Shown: positions 6,088-14,629 of the stretch, one piece after another
How positions within the stretch are numbered: position 1 is the first letter of the stretch
Layout: each line of letters begins with the position of its first letter
Assembly (NCBI GenBank): GCA_023379355.1
Contig: JAMCUD010000094.1
Location: 1 to 54,496 of the forward strand
Direction: 5' to 3'
From: Thermoplasmatota archaeon
Lineage (GTDB): Archaea > Thermoplasmatota > Thermoplasmata > Thermoplasmatales > Thermoplasmataceae
Length of the DNA stretch: 54,496 nucleotides
The notes under the pieces: model-generated
Seen by the model: the letters and a program-made list of their open reading frames with translations, nothing else
What the model was told of the DNA's origin: nothing
Databases searched by the model: none
Translations under genes and position numbers: made by a program

Positions 6088-7086
6088 CGGTTTCTTTCCT
6101 TTCTCTCCACGTTATTGACCATTGTTGTGTATGCTTCACTCAGTTCCATGAGATACTTCTTGAAACTCACCTCCTCATGATAGAAAAGATACCAGATTGA
6201 TTCAACAAGCTGTTCGTATGCGAAGAGGAAATACCTGACGCGGATATCCTTGCTCTTCGTCTTTATCCTGCCCTCGTCCAGGACCCTGAACATGGTCTTA
6301 ATGCGCCATCGGAACTTGTATTTCGCAATGATATGATCCAGATCGATGTCAGATGTGTTTGAGGCAAAGCACCAGTCATAGTATTCCTCTGATCGATGAT
6401 CGAATATCTGCTTCAGGAATGCAAGGTGGAAGGAATCACTGACCCTCCTTCCATTTTTGTACATGGAGAATTCATGCAGAATCACTTTCTTCTGGTTCTG
6501 GTACATGGATGAGAACTCCTCCTTCACCTAGGGATTCTTCGGCACGAATATGAGGTAGTTTATTTTTCGATCGTTCAATGACATGATCAGGTCCTTTGAG
6601 TAAAATCCACGATCAAACAGCAGAAGGTCTATATGATCCAGCAGAGGCAGAATGATATCCAGGACTGCTGATATCTCTGATGGCATGTCATTGCCCATGG
6701 GTGATGGTATTGATATTATGGGAAGCCTCAGGTCCCTGTTCACTATGCTTGCGGTAAGATAGGAAAACTTTCCCGTTACGCCATGATCACCCGTCCATCC
6801 ATGTATCCACAGCGAATCCCGATCGCCGTAGAAATCCTCATGGGTGTAGTCGAATGCAATCATTATGGGGTCTGTATTGTCAGATATGGATTTCCTGGAC
6901 AGTGCAGATATACGGGAGAATAGGGAATCCCTTATGCCTTTCACTGTATCCTTGACAGGATAATGCTCTATGGCGAGATGCATGGAATCCGTTCAGGTAT
7001 CCCGGATCATGCTTGAGTCTCAGAGCATCGTTGGTGAAGCGTTCCAGAGCGCTTAAAGATGTCAGGAGTCTGGTGGGGCTGTTCAT
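6075..7086 (-). pseudogene. decayed ISH3/IS4-like DDE transposase (frameshift plus nonsense)
   Basis: The gene starts at ATG 7086 and its frame is lost near 6990-6985, where the coding phase shifts to the frame starting 'MHLAIEHYPVKD'. It is interrupted again by TAG at 6530-6528 directly after 'FVPKNP', while the same frame continues to 6075. Joined, the pieces give a normal-sized transposase of about 335 residues. Catalytic contexts are 'MIAFDYTHEDFYGD' (first Asp), 'LLFDRGFYSKDL' (second Asp) and 'FRWRIKTMFRVLDE' (Glu after the Y/R-rich segment), typical of ISH3/IS4-type archaeal elements. Two disabling mutations make it a pseudogene. Its ATG overlaps the stop of the upstream DUF2080 gene by 4 bp. 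Confidence 0.8.
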
Positions 7087-7235
7087 AGTACTACTAAATA
7101 AACAGTTCTTCCTATGAATTCCTTAGGGCAATCCACCTTTGCACTTGTTCCGAATCTTGTCACTGTCTTCACGAAGAATCCCTGTATGCCTTCTATCTCA
7201 AGTCTGTTTGTCACATTCATCGGTATCTTTTTCAT
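7083..7235 (-). CDS. second DUF2080-family transposon-encoded protein
   Basis: This 50-residue gene runs ATG 7235-7233 to TGA 7085-7083. It reads MKKIPMNVTNRLEIEG..., then 'GFFVKTVTRFGTSAKVDCP' and 'KEFIGRTVYLVVL', the same pattern as the DUF2080 protein at 2167-2361. It is short but intact, and its TGA overlaps the transposase ATG (ATGA), so the two were translationally coupled. The upstream palindrome at 7246-7257 matches the one before the first DUF2080 gene. Unlike the first IS, here it is co-directional with the transposase. Confidence 0.75.
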   Translation of the reverse strand: MKKIPMNVTNRLEIEGIQGFFVKTVTRFGTSAKVDCPKEFIGRTVYLVVL

Positions 7236-7257
7236 TAGATATCAAATAGATATCTAT
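7236..7257. promoter_or_regulatory. TAGATATC repeat and 12-bp palindrome before DUF2080 gene 2
   Basis: TAGATATC (7236-7243) abuts the start codon, and the perfect palindrome ATAGATATCTAT (7246-7257) follows. The nonamer ATAGATATC recurs in the same relative place before the first DUF2080 gene. Shared sites in front of two otherwise different ISs suggest an operator for the DUF2080 protein. Confidence 0.45.
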
Positions 7258-7325
7258 GAACTATGAATAAATATTTTGATCATTAAGAAGAAAGCTAAGA
7301 ATTTATTATCGTATTATTTAGATAA

Positions 7326-7523
7326 TTATCTTCGGAGATACTGATAGATCCTGTAAGCATAAAAACCGTTCGATCTCATAAGGCATCAGCCCGCAGGCTG
7401 AGTGTTTTTCTTTCTGATTTCATGCTTGAATACCTCCCGGAGAATTATACGCATGTGCCTGAAGACTGTATAACAGCATTTGTTGCTATCTGGCATAACC
7501 TTCCAGTTAAGACCTCAATATGA
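7326..7523 (+). pseudogene. possible C-terminal transposase remnant
   Basis: An open frame of 65 codons with no credible start ends at TGA 7521. Its tail 'CITAFVAIWHNLPVKTSI' resembles in pattern the C-terminus of the intact transposase ('ALFCTGVWHNMFNMGRS'). The bases just after the stop (ACTGTCCCCCAGG at 7538-7550) vaguely resemble that IS's right end. I read it as the degraded right end of another copy, marking the edge of the mobile island. The evidence is weak and the frame could be chance. Confidence 0.3.
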
Positions 7524-7562
7524 AGAAAATTGTAAGGACTGTCCCCCAGGAGATTGAATTAG

Positions 7563-7570
7563 ATTTAAAT
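7563..7570 (+). promoter_or_regulatory. TATA-like box for the methyltransferase gene
   Basis: ATTTAAAT is centred about 33 nt before the ATG at 7599, with no Shine-Dalgarno in between. This fits an archaeal promoter making a leaderless or near-leaderless mRNA. Confidence 0.4.
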
Positions 7571-7598
7571 CCTGACTTCTTTTATCATATGAGTTGTA

Positions 7599-8684
7599 AT
7601 GGAGCCTCCGAGACCATTGAGAAATGCTGAAAATGACCATACAGATATCCTTGACAGAGACTCCATCCTCTATTTTCTGAAAACCATGGAGAATGAGCCG
7701 CTGCTTGACCAGATTCGAATAACTGCAACTCATCTCAAAAAATTGTCAGAATCATCTGCATGGGACTCTATGCCGGACCCGGGCATTTCAAAGCAGCACC
7801 TGGAATCTGACCTGAATCAGATAATTGAGGCATACTCCATTGAAAGGACGAAATACTACATAAGCCGGTTGATAAAATCCATGACTGTTGTGAGGAAGAC
7901 CAGATACAGCGATATAAACCTCAATAGATGGAAGGAATATGACGATATACTTACTGACAGCCTCTGGATTGAGAAGAGCAGGGATAGAGGTTATGGGCAC
8001 AATGCGGACTACTGGGGAAATTTTATACCGCAGATCCCGCATCAGATGATCAGAAGGTTTACCCGTGAGGGTGACTGGATACTGGATACGTTTTCAGGAA
8101 GCGGCACCACACTCCTGGAGTGCATGAAACTCTCAAGAAATGGAATAGGCCTTGATATTTCCAGTGAAGCGGTGGAAATTGCAAGAAAGAATCTCAGAAA
8201 AGTAGAGAGGGAAGGGCCCAGCAAGACCGTTGAGGTGGTAAACGCGGACAGCACCAGGGCAAATTTCTCTGAGATCATTGGCAGATTCGGCGTCAGTCGG
8301 GTACAGTTTGTAATGATGCATCCGCCCTACTGGGATATTATAAAGTTCAGCAGGGACGATAACGACCTGTCCAATGCAACATCCATTGAGAGTTTCCTCC
8401 TTGGAATCAGAAAAGTAGCTTCTGAAGCTTATAGAGTCCTGGAAAAAGGAAGGTTTCTTACCCTTGTTATTGGAGACAAATATAGCGAAGGAGAATGGGT
8501 CCCGCTTGGATTCAAATGCATGAATGCCCTTATGGAGGAGCATTTCAGTTTGAAGTCCATAATAGTCAAGAATTTCGATTCGACCAGAGGAAAGCAGAAA
8601 CAGAAAGACCTCTGGAGATACAGGGCCCTGCTTGGAGGTTTCTACGTCTTCAAACATGAATATATTTTCCTGTTTCAGCGCTGA
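7599..8684 (+). CDS. site-specific DNA methyltransferase (N4-cytosine/N6-adenine type, HPPYWD motif)
   Basis: The 361-residue protein has the SAM-binding motif 'DTFSGSGTTLLEC' (163-175), the acidic strand 'GIGLDISSEAVEIARKNL' (183-199) and a catalytic motif 'MMHPPYWDIIKFS' (239-251). In that motif the usual D/N-PPY is H-PPY followed by WD. The order SAM motif then PPY, plus the late 'YRVLEKGRFLTLVIGD', fits solitary N6_N4_Mtase-family enzymes that methylate DNA bases. An N-terminal helical region (1-140) has no recognised domain. No restriction endonuclease gene is adjacent. A second, Dam-like methyltransferase lies 0.7 kb downstream on the same strand, so the pair may be a host epigenetic or defence module. 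The recognition sequence cannot be read. Confidence 0.82.
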   Translation: MEPPRPLRNAENDHTDILDRDSILYFLKTMENEPLLDQIRITATHLKKLSESSAWDSMPDPGISKQHLESDLNQIIEAYSIERTKYYISRLIKSMTVVRKTRYSDINLNRWKEYDDILTDSLWIEKSRDRGYGHNADYWGNFIPQIPHQMIRRFTREGDWILDTFSGSGTTLLECMKLSRNGIGLDISSEAVEIARKNLRKVEREGPSKTVEVVNADSTRANFSEIIGRFGVSRVQFVMMHPPYWDIIKFSRDDNDLSNATSIESFLLGIRKVASEAYRVLEKGRFLTLVIGDKYSEGEWVPLGFKCMNALMEEHFSLKSIIVKNFDSTRGKQKQKDLWRYRALLGGFYVFKHEYIFLFQR

Positions 8685-8717
8685 ATGTCCAAATTGGGTC
8701 CATCAAACGCCTTAGGG

Positions 8718-9257
8718 CTATTCCCTGCTGGGGATAAGTATCCATATCACAGTCAGTGATAGCAGTATTCCAATAAACCATATCAGCGCAATCTCAGACC
8801 CGAATATAACGTGCCCAAATATCCTGAAATACTTATCAGCGGCAAGGAAATATATGAACTCATAAAATATCAGAAGGGCCTGGATTCCAGTCAGGTACTC
8901 GTACCATGTCTGGTTGCCACTTCTCAGATTTTCTGCAATAATCGCCAGGAATACTCCTGTAACAAGAAAGGCCATTCCGGCAAGGAAAGACATTGACAGC
9001 ATTGCCACTATAATTCCGTTGATCACTGAAAGCGCCATCAGTTCAATCTGCAGGGATTTGAGAAAACTGTTTTTGGCCTGTTCTGCATATTTCTGATCCT
9101 CTACGTTCGAGGAGGATCTGCTCACCCACAGATATCTGTTTATGTTTCCAACTATGAAGAGCAATGTCGGAAGAATGGCTAGCAGGTGGAGATTAAGAAG
9201 ATTCATGGACTTCATTCCATTTGAATTGATGGATTCTGAAATAAGACTCCCATGCAT
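8718..9257 (-). CDS. membrane protein of unknown function between two methyltransferases
   Basis: The 179-residue protein has about five hydrophobic segments: 24-42 (LHLLAILPTLLFIVGNI), 75-92, 93-110 (AGMAFLVTGVFLAII), 122-142 and 152-175 (IALIWFIGILLSLTVIWILI). A charged loop at 45-68 (SSSNVEDQKYAEQAKNS) lies after the first segment. I recognise no family. It is opposite in strand to both flanking methyltransferases and convergent with the first (33 nt between stops). The start at ATG 9257 could also be the Met at residue 15 or 18. Its position inside the methyltransferase pair is notable but does not show a shared function. Confidence 0.6.
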   Translation of the reverse strand: MHGSLISESINSNGMKSMNLLNLHLLAILPTLLFIVGNINRYLWVSRSSSNVEDQKYAEQAKNSFLKSLQIELMALSVINGIIVAMLSMSFLAGMAFLVTGVFLAIIAENLRSGNQTWYEYLTGIQALLIFYEFIYFLAADKYFRIFGHVIFGSEIALIWFIGILLSLTVIWILIPSRE

Positions 9258-9404
9258 TTTAACCTTTTATGTAACCCTCAGTGTAGGTTCCACCTGATCT
9301 CCTGGGGATGATCCCGGGATCATGGGAACCGAGTTCTGTGAACAACGAATGCCCTCTGTCACTCTCTATAAACATTTTTAGCCCAGCACCCCTTCAGGTA
9401 TTTG

Positions 9405-10229
9405 ATGCCCTATCTCAGACTTTTCAAGTATCCCGGTTCAAAACTATCAATGATTGAAGACATAGAAGAGGTTTTCCTGAGATCGGGTTGCAGAACCCTG
9501 GTTGATGTATTCGGCGGTTCAGGGAGCGTTTCCCTGAATTTAAGGTCCCAGATGACCGTGTTCAATGACATCGATCCAGAGATTGTTAACCTTTTCAGAA
9601 CAATAAAGAGCTCCCCTGGCCCAATTTCCGATTATCTTGAAAGGCGTGTTCAGGAAGAACGCAGAAACAGAAGAGGCAGAAACGGCGCTGGAAGTGACAG
9701 GGATCAACAGTCTGAGACCAGCCCTGCCCCACCTTCCCTCAGAAAACAGATAAAAGGGGTCAGTGTTGAGAGATCAATTTATTTTCTGGAAACCCATATA
9801 ACGGGATTCGGAGGATCTGGTGGAACTTATCGGACCAGGGAGAGATCTGTTTCCCCATTTTTCAGGCACCTGTATCATAATTTCCCAGAAATATGGAAGA
9901 AGGTATCCAGGTTAACAATTGAGAACCTTGACTTCAGGGCCCTTGTGAGCAGGTATGATTCCCCTGATGTTTTCTTCTACTTTGACCCCCCCTATCATTC
10001 CAGGGAATGGTACAGCTTTAACTTCAGGGAACAGGATTATTCCAACCTGAAGGATCTTATTTCAGGTATCCGGGGAAAGTATCTCCTGACAGTAGATTCA
10101 GGGGATCTCTTTCTGGAGGATGTCTTCGGGGAGCCAGACTTCATAAAGAGGTACGAGAACCAGAACCAGCACCCGGTTTACGGCAGCAGACCACCTAGAA
10201 ACCGTTCTTTCTATACCAACGTAATCTGA
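9405..10229 (+). CDS. Dam-like (D12 class) N6-adenine DNA methyltransferase
   Basis: The protein begins 'MPYLRLFKYPGSK', the Dam/D12 N-terminal motif. It carries 'LVDVFGGSGSVSLN' (SAM site, about 32-45), 'VFNDIDPEIVNLFR' (52-65) and the catalytic 'FYFDPPYHSREWY' (DPPY about 194-197). D12 enzymes methylate N6 of adenine. The start is placed at ATG 9405; a TTG directly before it would add one residue. A charged, low-complexity stretch (about 80-115, rich in R, N, Q, S, P) interrupts the target-recognition region and is unusual for the family. A TATA-like 'tataaaca' lies near 9366-9373. There is no endonuclease neighbour, so it looks like an orphan methyltransferase. Confidence 0.85.
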   Translation: MPYLRLFKYPGSKLSMIEDIEEVFLRSGCRTLVDVFGGSGSVSLNLRSQMTVFNDIDPEIVNLFRTIKSSPGPISDYLERRVQEERRNRRGRNGAGSDRDQQSETSPAPPSLRKQIKGVSVERSIYFLETHITGFGGSGGTYRTRERSVSPFFRHLYHNFPEIWKKVSRLTIENLDFRALVSRYDSPDVFFYFDPPYHSREWYSFNFREQDYSNLKDLISGIRGKYLLTVDSGDLFLEDVFGEPDFIKRYENQNQHPVYGSRPPRNRSFYTNVI

Positions 10230-10300
10230 TAATGCTCCATTTGTCTCATGCCCGAATGCTTTCCTGATCAGGGCAACCAATTATCTCTTTTCACCAGGAC

Positions 10301-11479
10301 TCAGATGTTGAAAGCAATCATGACAAGTGACATAATCCCAAGAGGCAGGACATCTTCATCGGAGGTGAACTTTGAGGAGTGGTTGGGGTAGATTAATCCC
10401 TTTTTCTCGTTTCTGGTTCCGAGGAAATAGAAGGTCCCCGGGGCTTTTTCCAGGAACCTTGAGACGTCCTCTCCCCCCATTATTGAATCGATGTCCAGTA
10501 CCTTTGCACCCTTTATTTCAGAGAGTAATTTTCGGACCTTATCGGTCTGTTCAGGATCATTATAGGTGACCGGATATGCATTATCCTTGAACTTTATTGT
10601 GGATTCTGCCCCATAACTTTTCACCAGTTGGGAGATTATATCTGTTATTTTCTTCTTTACATCTGACCTCATGTTTTCCTCGAGTGTTCTTATTGTACCC
10701 TCCATTCTAAGTTCATCTGGAATTATGTTATCCTTGGTTCCAGCATTGATCATGCATACAGATATCACCAGAGGTCTGGACTGCGACATATATCTGGCCC
10801 TGATACCGTAAAGCGCGTTTATAACCTGAGCACTAATGAAAACAGGGTCTATGGTTTCGTCTGGTGCGGATCCGTGTCCGCCTTTTCCCCTTATTTTTAT
10901 GTGAAAATGATCCGGTGCGGCCATTATTGGCCCGCTTCTCAGGGCGAAAGTTCCAGATGGATAGTTGCTCATAATGTGGATGCCGAATACATTGTTAACT
11001 TTGGGATTCTCCAGAGCCCCATCCTCGATCATTGGCATTGCTCCACCTATGCCACCATCCTCCTCTGCCGGCTGGAATATTAGCTTGACGTTGTTTTTCA
11101 GTTCATCCCTGTGCCGGGATATAATGGATGCTGCGCCAAGAAGCATTGCCACATGGTTGTCATGACCGCATGCGTGCATAACGCCGCTCACCTTTGAGGA
11201 GAATGGTAACCCTGTTTCCTCCATAACTGGAAGAGCATCCATATCGGCCCTGAGAGCTATTGTTCTTGTTGGATTCTTCCCCGGTATTAGGCCAACAACC
11301 CCGTTTCCGCCTACCCTTGTTCTAACCTCAATGCTAAGGTTTCTCAGGTGATCAGCAATAAAATGTGCAGTATTTTTTTCATAAAAAGAAAGTTCCGGGT
11401 TCTCATGGAGGTGACGCCTGATTCTTATGACCTCCCCCTTAATATCTTCAGTTTCGCTGATGATTGTGGCTTGATCCAT
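10301..11479 (-). CDS. M20-family amidohydrolase/peptidase
   Basis: The 392-residue protein has the M20D layout: 'RRHLHENPELSFYE' near the N-terminus, 'ALRADMDALPV', the metal site 'HACGHDNHVAML', the 'FQPAEEDGGIGGAMPMIEDGAL' segment with the catalytic Glu, the dimerisation domain 'GKGGHGSAPDETIDP', and a C-terminal 'IMGGEDVSRFLEKAPGTFYFLG'. These enzymes hydrolyse N-acyl or carboxy-terminal amide bonds of amino acids (hippurate or indole-acetyl-amino-acid type) in the cytoplasm with one or two metal ions. No signal peptide is seen. It is convergent with the Dam-like gene and 142 nt from divergent glyA. A second M20 protein lies at 51.8 kb. Substrate is not determinable. Confidence 0.9.
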   Translation of the reverse strand: MDQATIISETEDIKGEVIRIRRHLHENPELSFYEKNTAHFIADHLRNLSIEVRTRVGGNGVVGLIPGKNPTRTIALRADMDALPVMEETGLPFSSKVSGVMHACGHDNHVAMLLGAASIISRHRDELKNNVKLIFQPAEEDGGIGGAMPMIEDGALENPKVNNVFGIHIMSNYPSGTFALRSGPIMAAPDHFHIKIRGKGGHGSAPDETIDPVFISAQVINALYGIRARYMSQSRPLVISVCMINAGTKDNIIPDELRMEGTIRTLEENMRSDVKKKITDIISQLVKSYGAESTIKFKDNAYPVTYNDPEQTDKVRKLLSEIKGAKVLDIDSIMGGEDVSRFLEKAPGTFYFLGTRNEKKGLIYPNHSSKFTSDEDVLPLGIMSLVMIAFNI

Positions 11480-11621
11480 GGGTTATGATGTTCGACTGGT
11501 ATTTAAGATGTAGATTATGCCCTAACAGGAATCTCGGGTCATAAGGATTATCCGCAGTTTGTGTTCCTCTCAACATTACAGAGCCTCCATACATCTTTAT
11601 AATTCACAATAATAAAGTTCC

Positions 11622-12914
11622 ATGTCGAACCTTGAAAGCGCGCTTAAAATAAGGGCTCTGGCACGCAATCACCAGAAACTGTTCTCAGAGAGTGTTCCCC
11701 TAATAGCGTCGGAGAACATTATGAGCCCTCTTGCAATGGAGATGCTAACCACCGATCTGGGCTTCAGATACGCAGAGGGTCTTCCGCATCACAGGTATTA
11801 CCAGGGAAATGGGTTCGTTGATCAGATCGAGGACCTCACAACCGATCTTGGAAAAAAACTTTTCAATGCAAAACAGTGTGATCCCAGGCCAATATCCGGT
11901 ACCAACGCAAACACCTCTGTAATTTATGGCCTTCTTAAACCGGGAGAAAAAATAACGGTTCCTGACCTTGCCGGTGGAGGACACATAAGTGCCGCCTCTT
12001 TCGGCGCAGTAGGTCTGAGGGGACTGAAGGTGTTCAATTATCCATACGATCCTGAAACCATGACAGTCCTCCCTGATGAAGCATCAAAGCTTATAATTAG
12101 GGAAAAACCAAAGGTATGCCTGTTAGGGCAGTCCGTTTTTCTATTCCCCACCCCCATGAAGGAAATGGCAGATGCCTTTCAGGAAGCTGGATCCAGGGTA
12201 TGGTACGACGGGGCACATGTACTTGGACTTATTGCCGGTGGAAAATTCCAGAAACCACTTAGTGAGGGCGCGGACATAGTTACCGGGAGCACTCACAAAA
12301 CATTTCCGGGCCCTCAGAGGGGAATTGTTCTCGGGAATACCGGGGAAGATGTGTGGAAGGGTGTCCAGAGAGGGTTGTTCCCCGGTACCCTGAGCAATCA
12401 TCATCTGAATTCCATGGCAGCTCTTGGTGTTACAATTGCTGAAGAACTGGAATTCGGGAAAGACTATGCCGAAGCCATCATAAGAAACAGCAAGACCCTG
12501 GCAGGGACTCTTGCGGAAAATGGAATAAAAATACTTGGTGAATCCAGAGGATATACAGAATCCCACACCCTTGTTGCCGATGTCAGCAGCAATGGAGGAG
12601 GCCGGAGAGTTGCTGAGGATCTGGAGAAAGCCGGAATAATAGTGAACAAGAACCTGCTGCCTGGAGACAGCAGCAAAGATTCCCAGAACCCGAGCGGAAT
12701 AAGAATAGGGACCCAGGAGATCACAAGAATTGGCTTTCAAAAGGATGATGTCATTGAGCTTGGAAGACTCATGTCAGATCTCATCCAGGGAAAGAACGGC
12801 ATTGAAAAAACCAGATCCATGGCTCTGGAAATGAAGGCGCGCTTCGAGGAGATAAAGTACTGCTTCGGCAGCATGCGTCCCTACAGTTACTTTGAAATAT
12901 TCAACGCAAGGTGA
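11622..12914 (+). CDS. glyA: serine hydroxymethyltransferase
   Basis: The 430-residue PLP enzyme interconverts serine and glycine with a C1 carrier (folate or methanopterin type). Visible landmarks are 'VPLIASENIMSP' (26-37), 'HHRYYQGNGFVDQIE' (56-70), 'WYDGAHVLGLI' with the PLP-ring Asp near 196, and the PLP lysine K226 in 'TGSTHKTFPGPQRG'. Length and divergence match archaeal GlyA. The stop TGA overlaps the GTG of pdxT by 4 bp, and gcvT follows 6 nt after pdxT. The operon thus ties glycine/C1 metabolism to PLP supply. A TATA-like 'ctttataatt' lies about 22 nt before the ATG. Confidence 0.95.
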   Translation: MSNLESALKIRALARNHQKLFSESVPLIASENIMSPLAMEMLTTDLGFRYAEGLPHHRYYQGNGFVDQIEDLTTDLGKKLFNAKQCDPRPISGTNANTSVIYGLLKPGEKITVPDLAGGGHISAASFGAVGLRGLKVFNYPYDPETMTVLPDEASKLIIREKPKVCLLGQSVFLFPTPMKEMADAFQEAGSRVWYDGAHVLGLIAGGKFQKPLSEGADIVTGSTHKTFPGPQRGIVLGNTGEDVWKGVQRGLFPGTLSNHHLNSMAALGVTIAEELEFGKDYAEAIIRNSKTLAGTLAENGIKILGESRGYTESHTLVADVSSNGGGRRVAEDLEKAGIIVNKNLLPGDSSKDSQNPSGIRIGTQEITRIGFQKDDVIELGRLMSDLIQGKNGIEKTRSMALEMKARFEEIKYCFGSMRPYSYFEIFNAR

Positions 12915-13516
12915 TCACCGTGATCATTGGAGTTGTAGGGTTCCAGGGTGATGTTGAGGAACATGTGAATTCCACAGTTGCTGCAGGCAAAGGTAGGGTA
13001 ACAGAGGTAAAGGATCTGAGAAGAGTGTCTGATTTTGATGGTATTTCCGGCCTGATAATACCTGGTGGTGAAAGTACAACAATATACAAGCTCATAAACA
13101 ACTATGGAATTTACAACAAGATCAGAAACGAGGTAAGGAAAGGGCTCCCGGTCATGGGGACATGCGCAGGTCTTATTTTGTTATCAAGAGACACTGGAGA
13201 CTCCTCAGTCAGGGGTATGGACCTTATAGATGCCGTTGTATCAAGAAATGCCTATGGAAGACAGAAGGAGTCATTCATAGGAACTATAGAAATAAAAGGA
13301 ATTGGAACATACAGGGCCCCATTCATAAGAGCTCCGAAAATTGTAAGGGCATCGGAGAGTTACATTATTGGAAGATGTGGAGATGAACCTGTCATGATAC
13401 ATAATGAGAATGTACTTGGACTGACATTTCACCCGGAGCTGACGAAGGATCGAAGAGTTCATTCCATGTTTCTGGACATTGCAGAGAGGGAGGGGTACAT
13501 TTCCACTGGAGAGTAG
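12911..13516 (+). CDS. pdxT: pyridoxal 5'-phosphate synthase glutaminase subunit PdxT
   Basis: The protein matches the class I glutaminase partner of PdxS, which feeds ammonia for PLP synthesis. It shows 'GVVGFQGDVEEHV', the oxyanion segment 'LIIPGGEST', the nucleophile C85 in 'VMGTCAGLIL', and His174/Glu176 in 'LTFHPEL'. The GTG at 12911 overlaps the glyA stop. A second in-frame GTG at 12920 would give the family's usual N-terminal length (xIGVVGFQGD) and is an equally good start. No pdxS is present in this window, so it must be encoded elsewhere. Coupling to glyA, a PLP enzyme, makes functional sense. Confidence 0.93.
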   Translation: MITVIIGVVGFQGDVEEHVNSTVAAGKGRVTEVKDLRRVSDFDGISGLIIPGGESTTIYKLINNYGIYNKIRNEVRKGLPVMGTCAGLILLSRDTGDSSVRGMDLIDAVVSRNAYGRQKESFIGTIEIKGIGTYRAPFIRAPKIVRASESYIIGRCGDEPVMIHNENVLGLTFHPELTKDRRVHSMFLDIAEREGYISTGE

Positions 13517-13522
13517 ATTGAT

Positions 13523-14611
13523 ATGGAGAACAGAACACCGCTTTATGAAGAACATGTTAAACTGAATGCCAGCATGGTAGATTTTCATGGATGGGCCATG
13601 CCAATGCAGTACGGAAAGATCCTTGATGAACACATGGCAGTTAGAAACAGTGCAGGAATTTTCGACGTATCCCATATGGGAGATGTTATAATTTCAGGCA
13701 GCGATGCTGAGAGATTCCTGCTGCATGTTTTACCCACGGATATCACTGTTCTGCATGACGGGGACGCTGCATATACTGCTTTCCTTAATAATGATGGTAA
13801 TATAATCGATGATACAATAGTATATAGAATAAATCATGAGAAGTTCTTTATTGTTCCAAATGCTGCAACAACATCTATTGTTTATAACTGGCTAATAAAT
13901 AATTCTCATGATTTTAAAGTTGAAATAAGTGATGTATCAAGTAAGATAGCCTGTATCGCCCTGCAGGGGAAAAAATCCTTAGAAATACTTGACAGGATGG
14001 GTAGGAAATATCCAAGTGAATTCAAATTCTATGAACTTGTCTCAGACGAATATTCAGAGAATTACCTGACAGGAAACAGAGGAGTTATTGTTTCAGGGAC
14101 AGGTTATACTGGGGAGAAGGGTGTTGAATTTCTTATCCCTTCAGATAATGCTGTGATGCTATGGAGAAAATTGCTTTCTGAGGTCAGTGCGATGGGTGGA
14201 TCCCCATGTGGACTTGGTTCCAGGGACACATTGAGGTTGGAGAAGGGCATGCTGCTTTCTGGCACAGATTTCTCATCAGACAGAAACCCGAATGAATGTT
14301 CTATTTCATTCATAATTACAAACAGGAATCAGTATATTGGAAAAGAATCTCTGGAATCAGTAAAGAAAAAAGAGATTTTCAGGGGAATAAAGATGGAAGG
14401 AAAGATAATAGCAAGGTCCGGTTCCCAGGTATATCATGGCAATACATTAATAGGGAGAGTAACAAGCGGAACGCTTTCTCCTGTTCTTGGGACCGCCATT
14501 GCCCTTGCATTTATTGACAGAAATTACTCAAAGCCAGGAACAGAGGTAGAGGTGATGGTAAGGGACAGGAGACTTAAAGGTGTGATAAGCAGGCCAAGAA
14601 TGGTTCCATAG
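13523..14611 (+). CDS. gcvT: glycine cleavage system aminomethyltransferase (T-protein)
   Basis: The 362-residue protein begins 'RTPLYEEHVKLNASMVDFHGWAMPMQYG' and contains 'RNSAGIFDVSHMGDV', 'TGYTGEKGVEFLIP' and 'GLGSRDTLRLEKGMLLSGTD', the set of motifs of GcvT. The enzyme moves the aminomethyl group from lipoylated H-protein to the C1 carrier, releasing ammonia. It lies 6 nt after pdxT in the glyA-pdxT-gcvT operon. GcvP and GcvH are not in the window. The L-protein role could be served by the Lpd of the 2-oxoacid dehydrogenase operon at 39.5-40.8 kb, an inference. The region from about 13780 to 14060 is more AT-rich than the glyA part but the frame is intact. Confidence 0.93.
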   Translation: MENRTPLYEEHVKLNASMVDFHGWAMPMQYGKILDEHMAVRNSAGIFDVSHMGDVIISGSDAERFLLHVLPTDITVLHDGDAAYTAFLNNDGNIIDDTIVYRINHEKFFIVPNAATTSIVYNWLINNSHDFKVEISDVSSKIACIALQGKKSLEILDRMGRKYPSEFKFYELVSDEYSENYLTGNRGVIVSGTGYTGEKGVEFLIPSDNAVMLWRKLLSEVSAMGGSPCGLGSRDTLRLEKGMLLSGTDFSSDRNPNECSISFIITNRNQYIGKESLESVKKKEIFRGIKMEGKIIARSGSQVYHGNTLIGRVTSGTLSPVLGTAIALAFIDRNYSKPGTEVEVMVRDRRLKGVISRPRMVP

Positions 14612-14629
14612 GAAGCATACCCCTCCCCC

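Noticed and set aside
6528..6530. In-frame TAG as a pyrrolysine codon in the transposase
   Set aside because: The same gene also carries a frameshift near 6990, so it is simply decayed, and transposases are not known pyrrolysine proteins. No pyl genes are visible.
13271..13675. Minus-strand frame over the pdxT/gcvT junction
   Set aside because: It crosses two genes with strong family motifs on the plus strand.
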